Shown here one piece after another: positions 26,406 through 37,034 of a stretch of 64,000 nucleotides of DNA. The position numbers were made by a program, and so were the translations under genes. Below the pieces are notes generated by a model, which did not search any database, had not been told where the DNA came from, and saw only the letters and a list, made by a program, of their open reading frames with translations. The DNA comes from Oncomelania hupensis (Eukaryota > Mollusca > Gastropoda > Littorinimorpha > Pomatiopsidae): the NCBI GenBank assembly GCA_036898135.1, contig CM072514.1, positions 86,290,581-86,354,580 of the forward strand. Reading direction: 5' to 3'. Position 1 is the stretch's first letter; each line of letters starts with the position of its first letter.

Positions 26406-26694
26406 CCTTAAAGTCTGGAGTCCGTGTGTTGGTATTTTAAAATGTCCCTATGGTTTGCTATATCTTTTGTTGTTTTTGAATCAATTGTGTGTTAATGCTG
26501 ATTGATATCGTTTTGTTGTGTTTATGTTTTGTGTGTATGCGCTGTGTTTATGTTACCACTCACTTTGGGATACTTTTACTTCTGTTCCTCGGGCCCTATA
26601 GGGTGGCTGAAAAGTAACTCCCTATTAAAATGGCGTACACTTTTTTGTAAACAGTACACCATTTTGCTCTGTGGGTTCGGGCATTAAATAGAAT

Positions 26695-29282
26695 AGACCC
26701 AACGTTTCCCGGCGTGTCGTAAGAGGCGACTAACAGGGGTGATGTTAGCACGGCATCACTGGGCGAAAGTCTTCTACACAGAAGTCACCGGCCAGGGCGG
26801 AGGAACCTCACGTTACTACAGGTTCAACGACCATGTGCTCAGGGCCAAGGCGAGCCACACTGTATTCGTGGATTTCGGCTGTGGCCAACAGCCTGGAGAG
26901 GATTGGGCACCGCCAGGTCTTTTTTGCCCAAGACACACTACATGATGACACAACAGTCCTGGCGGGGAGCATCACAACCAAATAGACTACATCATGGTCA
27001 AGAAACGCTTCAGATCAAGCATCAACATTGGCAGGACACGTACTTTTCCAGGAGCAGACATCGGAAGTGACCACGATCTCGTGATGATGTCTTTCCGGCT
27101 CCACTTGAAGAGAGTAAATACAGCAAAGTGCACTAGACTGAAGTTCGACCTGGACAAACTGCAAGACCCGGAGGTGGCAGAACTATTTCAGGCCACAATT
27201 GGAGGGAAATTTGCACCACTGCTCATTTTGGGGGCTGGTGAAGTAGATGTCAACACCATGACCACCACCTTCAACTCAGCTGTGACAGATGTCGCCACTG
27301 AGATCCTTGGCAAGCACCGACCAAAGAAGAAGCTGTGGATCACACCTGAACTTTTGGATCTGTGTGATAAACGAAGAGAGATGAAAAAGAAAAAGAACAC
27401 CTCACAGGGAGCTGATGTCTACCGAAAAATCAACAATGACATCCGAAAAGGCATGCTCACAGCGAAGGAGAACTGGATAGAAGATCAATGCCAGGAAATA
27501 GAGAACAGTCTGAACAAGAACAACAGCAAGAAGGCCTACCAGACTGTGAAGCGGCTGACAAGTGTCAAACAGCCCAAAGTCTCCACTATCCAAAGCAAGT
27601 CTGGCATATGCCTTACAGAAGAACAAGAAGTCTTGGACAGATGGACAGAGTACTGCTCTGACCTTTACAACCATACACCAAATGGAGACCCATCAGTTCT
27701 AGCATGTCCCGAGAACAGAGAAGAAGAAGAAATCCTCCCAATTCTCCGGGAAGAAGTTGAGGCAGCAGTGCAAGCGCTAAAGAAAGGGAAGTCAGCGGGA
27801 GTGGACAACATACCCGCGGAACTGCTACAAGCAGGAGGAGAAGCGATGATTGATGCCCTCACCATTATCTGTAACAAGATCTGGCAGAGTGGGGAGTGGC
27901 CTATACCATGGACCCAGTCGCTTGTCATCACTCTTCCCAAAAAAGGTAACCTTCAGGAGTGTGAAAATTACCGGACCATCAGCCTTATCAGCCATCCCAG
28001 CAAGGTCCTCCTGAAAATAATACTCTACAGGTTGAAACCCCAAGCTGAACAAATCATAGCTGAAGAACAAGCAGGATTCAGGGCAGGGCGAAGTACCACT
28101 GAGCAGATTTTCAACCTCAGAATAATCTGTGAGAAATACCTACAGCACCAACAACATCTATATCATGTGTTCATAGACTTCAAGAAGGCGTTTGACCGAG
28201 TCTGGCATGCAGCTCTATGGGCAACAATGAAAGTGTACAACATCAGCCCTAAAATTATTGAAGTCATCAAAAGCCTGTATGACAAGGCTACCAGTGCAGT
28301 TCTCCACAACAGAGCCATCGGGAATTGGTTCAGAACAACAATCGGTGTGCGTCAAGGATGCCTACTCTCTCCAACACTCTTCAACATCTTCCTAGAGCGC
28401 ATCATGTCGGATGCTCTTGCAGACCATGAAGGCACAGTCAGCATAGGGGGTAGAGCAATCTCCAATCTTCGTTTTGCAGATGACATTGATGGATTGGCTG
28501 GAGAGGAACAAGAACTTGAACAGCTGGTACAGAGGCTTGACACCACCTCCAAAGCCTATGGAATGGAAATAAGTGCAGAGAAGACCAAAATGATGACCAA
28601 CAACACCAATGGCATCAATACGGACATCAAAGTCCAAGGCCAATCCCTCGACACAGTGCATAGCTTCAAATATTTAGGAGCCATTGTATCAGACAATGGG
28701 TCCCGACAGGAAGTCCTCTCCAGGATCGCACAAACAACTGCTGCCCTGACAAGGTTGAAGCCCATTTGGAAAGACAGGACCATCAGTCTACATTCCAAAG
28801 TAAGACTGCTGCGCTCCCTTGTCATCTCCATCTTCCTATATGCTTGCGAAGCATGGACCCTCACAGCAGATCTCCAACGAAGAATACAAAGCATGGAGAT
28901 GAGGTGCTACAGAAGACTTCTGGGCATTTCCTATACCCAACACATCACCAACGACGAAGTCCGACAGACCATCACACAAGCCATTGGACAACACGATGAC
29001 CTGCTAACAGTGGTGAAGAAACGGAAACTTCGGTGGTATGGCCACGTCACCAGATCATCAGGCCTTGCAAAGACTATTCTGCAAGGCACAGTGCAAGGAG
29101 GTAGAAGAAGAGGGAGACCGAAAAAGAGGTGGGAGGACAACATTCGAGAATGGACTGGTTTGACACTGAGCGAAGCCATCAGGGCTGCTGAGGACAGAGA
29201 AAGATGGAGTATGCTGGTTAAACGATCATCTGTGGTGCCCCTACGACCTTCGGGTTACGGGACAGGATAGGATAGGATAGGA
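26695..29282 (+). mobile_element. RTE-like LINE, copy with uninterrupted reverse transcriptase
   Basis: The insertion sits inside a MITE. It begins near 26695 with a non-coding or divergent region (to about 26960, containing stops TGA TGA near 26944-26949). It continues through the reverse-transcriptase ORF and ends with the (GGATA)n repeat at 29265-29280. It has most of a LINE but lacks a readable N-terminal endonuclease. The dead copy at 52995-54985 retains more of the endonuclease (GDWNAKVG). Confidence 0.85.
26994..29270 (+). CDS. RTE-like LINE ORF: endonuclease C-terminus plus reverse transcriptase
   Basis: A 758-residue uninterrupted frame. Residues 25-30 (SDHDLV) are the last catalytic motif of an APE-type endonuclease; the frame is open a little further upstream (NQIDYIM). 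The reverse transcriptase follows: SAGVDNIPAELL (about 267-278), LPKKG..ECENYRTISL (314-331), QAGFRAGRSTTEQIF (359-373), FIDFKKAFD (393-401), GVRQGCLLSP (451-460), and the catalytic FADD at 494-497. The C-terminal region holds RRRGRPKKRWEDNIREW. The enzyme would copy its RNA at a nicked target site. With most of the endonuclease missing, this copy is probably not autonomous. The product resembles proteins often labelled craniofacial development protein 2-like or endonuclease-reverse transcriptase. Confidence 0.92.
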   Translation: MVKKRFRSSINIGRTRTFPGADIGSDHDLVMMSFRLHLKRVNTAKCTRLKFDLDKLQDPEVAELFQATIGGKFAPLLILGAGEVDVNTMTTTFNSAVTDVATEILGKHRPKKKLWITPELLDLCDKRREMKKKKNTSQGADVYRKINNDIRKGMLTAKENWIEDQCQEIENSLNKNNSKKAYQTVKRLTSVKQPKVSTIQSKSGICLTEEQEVLDRWTEYCSDLYNHTPNGDPSVLACPENREEEEILPILREEVEAAVQALKKGKSAGVDNIPAELLQAGGEAMIDALTIICNKIWQSGEWPIPWTQSLVITLPKKGNLQECENYRTISLISHPSKVLLKIILYRLKPQAEQIIAEEQAGFRAGRSTTEQIFNLRIICEKYLQHQQHLYHVFIDFKKAFDRVWHAALWATMKVYNISPKIIEVIKSLYDKATSAVLHNRAIGNWFRTTIGVRQGCLLSPTLFNIFLERIMSDALADHEGTVSIGGRAISNLRFADDIDGLAGEEQELEQLVQRLDTTSKAYGMEISAEKTKMMTNNTNGINTDIKVQGQSLDTVHSFKYLGAIVSDNGSRQEVLSRIAQTTAALTRLKPIWKDRTISLHSKVRLLRSLVISIFLYACEAWTLTADLQRRIQSMEMRCYRRLLGISYTQHITNDEVRQTITQAIGQHDDLLTVVKKRKLRWYGHVTRSSGLAKTILQGTVQGGRRRGRPKKRWEDNIREWTGLTLSEAIRAAEDRERWSMLVKRSSVVPLRPSGYGTG

Positions 29283-29550
29283 CACCATTTGCATCACATA
29301 AATTGTATTGTGATACTTGCAGTGGTAGAGTTGAATTGCTGCTCTCTGGTTTTATCTCCCAGATATAAGACCAAGTGTCAGGTGATGGGCCATTATGGAC
29401 TGCTCTCGTCACTGTGAGATGAAATCAAAGATCAGTATTTAACATTGTACAACTGTAAAGAAACAAGACGTTGTCGTTTGATGCAATGCAGCAGTATGCT
29501 GTTTACAAAAGTTATAGGCAAAGTTCAATAAAGAGTTACTTTCCAACCAT

Positions 29551-30074
29551 CTGTACTTACTGGTTGGTTTCGGTGCTATACACTAGGAGAGATGCCAGGT
29601 ATCATACTATGTATCACATATCATCCAATTCTATATCATCCAAATGTTACAGACGTTGTGAAAGTTATTGCTAAATCTCCCGTTGGTAGACTTTTATAGG
29701 CTGTTTTGAAATTATGTTGTGAAATAGTTAAAGTGTTTTAAAAGTTACCTTTGTAACGTCTAATATCACCTAAATGGGTGAACAGACATTAAATTAAAGA
29801 TTGATTGATGCGAGGTACAGGAGATTAACTTAATTAGAATCAGTGAATGCTTTAGTATGGCTGTTTTTTGATGATTGTGTGCACAAGCCGTGTGATAACG
29901 GAAAAAAACTAATCCTTGGGTTTGTGTGTGTGTGTGTGTGGGTGAGGGTGTGTGCGTGGGTGTGTGTGTGTGTGGGTGAGGATGTTTACACGGCGTTATT
30001 GGGACAAACTAGTGCAAGTTTATATACGTTCTTTGGACAGACCTCCTTGTTGGGACGTCCATTTAATGATTCGT
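29551..30074. other. No recognised gene; GT-rich stretch
   Basis: Unique-looking AT-rich sequence with a degenerate GT/GGGT tract at 29921-29980. Confidence 0.5.
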
Positions 30075-30125
30075 GAGGGTTAGGGTTAGGGCTAGGGTTA
30101 GGGTTAGGGTTAGTGTTAGGGTTAG
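30075..30125 (+). repeat. Interstitial telomeric repeat (TTAGGG)n
   Basis: About eight TTAGGG units with two single-base variants (GCTAGGG, GTGTTAGGG). TTAGGG is the ancestral animal telomere motif. Confidence 0.92.
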
Positions 30126-30467
30126 AACACTTTAAAGTACTTAAAAAGGGGGTCGAAGCACGACCCATTGTCCACAGAACGTATGTGACGACAGAGGAAA
30201 GTCCAAATTACGGTGTCTGCGCAAGTATGTGTGTGTGTGGGTGTGGGTGTGTGTGTGTAAAAAAATGGCATTGCCCTTTCTCACTGGGCACAGTTTAAGA
30301 TGATCGATGGATCATCGTTAGAGTAAGTTTGGAAAACCAGAAAAATCAAACATGTTTATTACACAGTATGCTCTAATTCTTACTTCGTAACTGGTAGATC
30401 TTTAAGCTTAGAGAGTTTAGGCTATAGAAGATAAACAAACGTAGACTATTTTTGGGAGATTGGAGTT

Positions 30468-30530
30468 AGATCCTGTAACCGACAGCGCCTTGAGCAGCTC
30501 TTGAGCTGGAAAAACGCTATATAAGAAGGA
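30468..30530 (+). mobile_element. SINE-A 3' fragment
   Basis: Short piece from GAGTTAGATCCTGTA to the CGCTATATAAGAAGG tail. Confidence 0.75.
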
Positions 30531-30534
30531 TAAA

Positions 30535-31180
30535 GTAAACACAAGTCGTGGTTGCATGTATCTTCATCTAGATCAGCATTGGAATGGTCTCAAGAGCAGC
30601 AAACCTGACACATTTTCCTGAAATATGGGGCATTCCCAAGCGCTGAGAGGCCATCTTGAAACTGAAATGCAACGAACTTTGACGTTGAGCTTCGGAACTG
30701 TGTCCTTTTATTCCACAAAGCAAGCACAATTTCAAGAATGATGCTCAGTCACAGGCCGAGGCCTATATAAAATCGATATAATAGTACACAGGGAGAGAAG
30801 CTCTACTACAGAGAGATACCCGTCACAGCAAGATACGGGCCTGTGGTCTCAATGGCATATAAATATAAAATTCTGCTGATAGTGTATATACAATTATGTA
30901 AATATGCAGTGTGCACATATCAATATGCAAATTATTAAACTATGCAAAACAATTATATAAACTCATCTTAAAAAGAATAGGCTTATTAAATCTCGTTACA
31001 ATAATAACTACACTAAAGATTGTATTTTTAGTTCTTGATTTGTATATATATAATTTTTTTTCGTGTAGCTACATGTAAGTTTATTTTGACTACATACGAT
31101 ACCCCCTTCTCCAACAAAAGAACGAAAAAAACCAATTACAAAAATCTTGAAATAATGACAATTTACATCTAAATTTTGTT
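30535..31180. other. No recognised feature
   Basis: AT-rich sequence without domain, repeat-family or splice support. Confidence 0.5.
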
Positions 31181-31181
31181 T

Positions 31182-31268
<87 letters not shown>
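31182..31268. repeat. (CT)n microsatellite
   Basis: About 43 uninterrupted CT units just beyond the stop codon of gene 2 (in its 3' flank or 3' UTR). Confidence 0.97.
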
Positions 31269-31269
<1 letters not shown>

Positions 31270-31349
31270 ATTGCATTTTTTTTTCAAGTATTAGCAGTTG
31301 TCATAATTATAAAAATTAACCTTTGGGTTCTGGAACGAATCTTTGTCCA

Positions 31350-31551
31350 TCAAAGAAACGCTTTTTGCCTCACGAGGTAGTCATCGTAGACGACGATTCT
31401 TGGAACTTGGACAGGAAGAGGCGTCCTAGGTTTGGGAGGCAGTGGAGTATCAGGCTGTGGCGTCACGTGATAGGGTGTATGCCAGCAGGCGGGGCATGCG
31501 CAGCCCGAGCCTTCCTGCGTTCCTTCCCGTCTTCGTCGAAATCCGCAAGCA
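31350..31551 (-). CDS. Gene 2 exon 3: cytoplasmic tail and stop
   Basis: The acceptor on the minus strand is TTTGTTTCCTTCAG/T, a good match. The first base completes a Ser codon from exon 2 (phase 2). The frame then reads ACGFRRRREG, a CACPAC cluster, a Pro-rich stretch PLPPKPRTPLP and IVVYDDYLVRQKAFL before TGA at 31352-31350. The other two frames are less coherent, and the phase with exon 2 is exact. Confidence 0.75.
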
Positions 31552-31581
31552 CTGAAGGAAACAAAGGTAGATTAATGTAAC

Positions 31582-31616
<35 letters not shown>

Positions 31617-34600
31617 GGATTTTTATATAGCGGGTACTCCAGCCTATGACCAGACTCACCACGCTTTACATAGTCATAACATATAAATACATGCACTCGA
31701 TGAAACATCACTTTTGCTACAATACACCAAAAGACGGGACAGTAAAGGTACAGACTATTTACAATTATGTACATAAATTACAAAAAAAGACAAAAATATA
31801 CTATTTACAACTATGTACACAAATGACAAAAAAAAGACAGAAAGTAGAATAGCAAAAACCTATTCACAGCTATTTATATGCCCGGTTAGGTCCAGGAAGG
31901 AAAACAGTATAAATATTTACAGCCGTGTATACATTTACGGATCAGACATAGACAAGAGATGAGAGAATGGCAGCAGGACACAAATCAGTCTGAATAATGC
32001 AGTTTGAAGAGGTGGGTTTTGAGGGCCTTTTTGAATGCTTGTGTTGATTGTATGTTGCGGATATGGGAGGGAAGGGAATTCCACTGCTTAGGTGCGGAGT
32101 AGGCGAATGCACGTTGGCCGTATGTCTTAGTGCGGGTGACGGGAACTTTGAGTGTGCGAGTGTCAGCAGATGATCTTAAAGTGCGTGAAGGGGAGTAGAC
32201 AGACAGTAGATCAGCAAGGTAGGAAGGACAAGAATCTGTGAAGAAGTTGTGACAGAGAACAGAGAGTTTGTACTCTATGTGTGCTTGCACAAGAAGCCAG
32301 TGAAGGGATTGTAGTAGAGGTGTGATGTGATCACGTTTCTTTGCTCGGAATACTAGTCTAGCTGCTGAGTTCTGAACCTTTTGTAGTTTGTCAATGATGT
32401 GTTTCGGGGAGCCAACAAGGAGAGAGTTGCAATAGTCAAGACGAGAGAGGACGAGAGCGCAGACTAGGGTTTTGGTGGCCGGGACTGTAAGATAGTGGCG
32501 AAAGGAGCTGATTTGGCGTATGGCCGTGTATGCAGAGCGACAGACGTTGGAGATGTGGTTGTTGAGGGACAGGTCATCGGATAGAATGTAGCCGAGATTT
32601 CTTGCAGAGGATGAGAACTGAGTGTTTGTTGTCCCTACTGTGGATCCCAATTTGACAAAGCCCTCTGGATTGATCCTTTTAACATTTACAGTGATTGTTG
32701 CCCAACTGTAAAAAAACACAACAACATTATCTTGCAACAACAACAAATTCGAAAGTACAGTTCTTTTTTAATTCAGTACATTCCGTAGGTTACTTTTTGT
32801 GCTATTAATAGCAACCGCTGCCTTTCTAGCGCTAAATATATCATCGAGCGTGTTGGTGTAGCGTTAACAAGGGGAAATCACTCCTTGCCTAAACAGAAAT
32901 TGAAGACTTCGAATTTGGGCTTTTTAATAACTATAGGCTACATTCATCCATCACTTGCAACAGCAGGTCAGCATTTCCCTGTATGTACTGGAGATGCCCT
33001 TCGGCCACAAGGGCAGGTGTAGATCTAATTCATGACGAGAGTAACATTGATCGACTCACAGGCAGTGAAAATTTGTTTAAAACTTTTTTGTGTACGTAAT
33101 TCACTGACATAAATATGCATTTCATAAAATCATAAGAAGACATAAGTGTTTGGCCAAGGGACATTATGAGCTCTTGTCAACGTGAGGCGGATCCGAGACT
33201 CAGCAATTACATTTGACCGCTGTAAGGATTACAATAATTTTACTCCTTCGGATGAGAGTATAAACTTAGGTCTAGTCTGTGTCGCATACATTCCATCATA
33301 ACGGACTTAAAAGATCCTGACGTTCATGTCCTAGACGGGTGAGTGCCGGTGACAAGAACACACCCAGCATGCACCCAGGTCCTTCTGCCCCCATCCCTGG
33401 CTGCCCAGGATTGTGCTCAGTTGTCTGGAGCGTTATTACGATGCGCCCAAAGGCTGCAAGTTGGCGCCTCGGGCGGCTTGAGTTAGATCCTGTGTCGGAC
33501 GGCGCCTTGAGCAGCTTTTGAGCTGGAAAAGCGCTATATAAGAACGATTAAATAATAAATAATAATAATTAAAAAAATAATACATGTTGTCTCACGCAAA
33601 TGCAGCACAATGTAGACAAGTTATCAACAATTTTCACTAGAGAGTTACTTTTCAACCAGCGTGCACCTTGCAGCCAAGACGCAAACAGCGACACCGTATA
33701 ATATGTATGACGGCTTACTAGCGCCAAAACCGAGAGTTACCATTAACACGAGATAATTGAAATTAACGCGTGTTCTGTGTAGTTTACAGAGATCTATGTA
33801 ATCTACAGTGTTAATTAATAATATGCATTATTTGCCACGCCTTCCAAGCGCCAAAGCCTGATGATTACAACTATCATGAGATAATTACAAATATCATTAG
33901 GAATAATTACAATTATCACGGGAAAATTACAATTATCATTGAAAAATTACACATACCTTCGCGTGATCATGTTTAATGTTCAGTTTTTACTCTAGCAATC
34001 TGTCTAGAAATGGGCCAAAACCGAAAATTGTAATTTTCACTTGATAATTACAGTTTTTACATGTGTTTTGTAAATATGTCGTTGATGTTTGTAATTATCA
34101 CATGATATTTGTAATTATCAGGTACGGTTTTGGCGCTAGTAGGCCGTCATAATGTGAATTACACAGAACACGTGTTAATTACTATTGTCACTGATACCGG
34201 TAAATGCACGTTTTGGCGCTAGTAAGCCGCCTTAATCGGAATTAAGCATGATGACGTAAAAATTGTAATTATCAAGTGAACATTGTAATTATTATGTAAT
34301 AATTACAATTTTCGGATTGGACGCTTTTCTAGGAGGATTGCTAGAGTCAAAACTGAAAACTAAACATGATCACGCGAAGATATTTATAATTTTCAACGAT
34401 AATTGTAATTATTCCTTGATAATTGTAATTATCCCATGATATTTGTAATTATCTCATGATATTTGTAATTATCAGGTTTTGGCGCTAGTAGGCCGTCATA
34501 TATATACGCTACCATTAGATTTTTTTTTTTATATTTTAGAGTTTAGATTTTAATGTTTTATTGTCCCTTTTTATCGGGAAATTCTGGGCCGCCTCCCCTG

Positions 34601-36961
34601 TGGAAGGCGTAGTCGCAGCCTGTGGCGCGCCCAAACCCAACCTACCTAATATTAGTTGTGACTTTTGAAATTTAGAAATTCTTTAAATTTTTTGAAATTT
34701 TGCTGGGGAAGCAAACCGGAGTACCCGGAGAAAACCCCCGAGACGTTGCCCGAGTCGAAAGTAAATAATATTCGGAGAAACATTACGCCCCGATGCAGGA
34801 TCGAACCCACACCTGTCAGGCGCCATTGGTTTCTGGCCTGTGGACAAGGCAAGTTAGTCCCGCCTTAGCCCACTTGGCCACAACGCTCGCGGTTAACGTT
34901 ATAAATTACACTGAGCAGTTGACGTTGACGATGCTGATGGAGACTTGTAACGCGCACAACTCCACGCTGGCAGCATACTCGGGGAGCTTGAAAAAGAGAC
35001 GGGGGTGGGTGGAGGGTGGTGAACCCCTCTTAACACTACTGCCCCTTAAAGTAATCACAAATTATTGTCGGGTTTTTAGTTCTATCAAAGAGTGATAATC
35101 GTTGTGACGGAGGCCCACCTGCAGCTGTAGGTAATGCAGAACAGCAGAGCCACCAAGATGGCCGACGCTGCCAGCCCCACCAGCACCGGCAGTAGCCACG
35201 CTGGATCTGCAACCGTTTTCGTTATCATCATCGCCGTCGTCGTATTACTCATCAAGCTCGTCAGCAGTCATGATAGTCATGATAGTGATAACTTTTGAAA
35301 GTCATGGATAGCAGTTTAGACAGTATATGTTGAACAAAAAAGGCGAAATTTTAAGTCGAGTGGCTGTCCTTGCGCCGGACCTAATAAGTTTCACAGAAAC
35401 GAAGGCAAAGAATCAAATTTACACGTGGTTAGGCATTTGATACGGTACCTCATGAGAGATTGTTGAAGAAATTGGCAGCCGGAATAACCGGATATATAAT
35501 TAACTAGGTCAGACAGAGTTCAAAATGTTAGAGTTGGAAACGCTAGGTCTGGAAAAAACAGGTTTTAAGTGGTATCCCTCAAATGTCCAGTTTTAGTTAC
35601 AATCTTTATTGATGACTTCAATGTATATGTAACATTTCTGCAGATTATACTATTGTTTATAACCTCGTCAGTAAGAAAGACATATTGCAAGAAGACTTGG
35701 ATAGACTATAAAACGTGGACTAAGCAGTAGGACCTATATTTTAAAGTCGATAAATAAGTATTGCATTTAGGCAGGAACAACCCTGGATATGACTACCTGA
35801 TGAGCACGGATCTCCAGAAACCAATACTGACGTACAGTGAGGAAAAAGACTTAGGAGTAACTTTTGATGGGACGTTTAGTTTGATTTACATATGAACATG
35901 TTAACAAAACGAACAAAATGATTGGAGTAGTAAATGGAACTTTTCATTTCCTTGATAAGTATACATTGGACAAGTTATATAAAGCATTAATTCAACTTCC
36001 CTTAGTATGCGAATGTCGTGTGGTGTCCAATGCTCAAGAGGCAATCAATAATGATAGAAAGATGAGCTACAAAGTTGCCGAAAGAATGTCATTCTATGTC
36101 TTACACAGACAGATTGAGGTATCTCAAACTGTATTCTTTATAAGGACATAGAGTTAGAGGAGATTTAATTCAAGTTTTAAAAATATATTATAATAAAATT
36201 GATGCTTTAGAATAATCAGATTTATTTCTAACACCTCATCACAACAAAACTAAGAACCCAGAAGGTCAGATTCTTAAACAGCCTTCTAATACTAACATCA
36301 GAAAAAATGTGTACTAACGGAGTTTGTTCACATTGGAACAGTTTACCACTAACTATAAAAAATTGCATCGAATATTAATTGTTTTAAAAACCAATTGGAT
36401 GCAAAGCCAAAATTTAGAGATATATTCTATTCCTTTGATGAGTAATACAAAGAGGCAGATTGAAAGCAAATAGACTTAAGCAAAGTATACATGAGATAGG
36501 ACGTTCGTAAAAGCTTCACGACCGGTTTCGTCCTCAACTTACTACTAGGCCTACTACTAGTATTACATGGCCTTCAATCACCTCCTTCAAACAGAACCTA
36601 ATATATACTCATACAATACAGAGCCAGACCAAATGGTCTGGTAAATATGTATGATGAGGGCTTTTTAGCCCAATTTTATTGTCCTTAACGCTCATGCAAT
36701 AGGACGTTAAGCATCGTTTTTCGTTCGTTCGTTCGTAAACATTAATCTCTGTTCCGGAAGGTCTTTACCAATCCACATCTGCCATGTCTTGGATATAGCG
36801 TGGATTTATTTAGTTTTTCCTGTTTTTCTTTTATGCATCCCCTTTTTGATCTTTTCCAAAAAAAAATCGTAATTATTTTATTTATTGCTAGGTGGATACG
36901 TGACAATTGCGCTTTGGACCGAGTTTTTGTTTTTTAATAGGAACAAGTGCTGTATTAATAC

Positions 36962-37034
<73 letters not shown>

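Larger units (their letters stand above)
26599..29550. mobile_element. Mariner-like MITE (copy a), split by an RTE LINE
   Basis: Inverted ends: GGTGGCTGAAAAGTAACTCC at 26603-26622, and on the minus strand TGGTTGGAAAGTAACTCTTT at about 29531-29550. The right part 29290-29550 matches the right half of the MITE at 44802-45176. Removing the LINE leaves about 364 bp, close to the 375 bp of the intact relative. The TIR style resembles mariner/Tc1 elements; no transposase is present. Confidence 0.75.
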
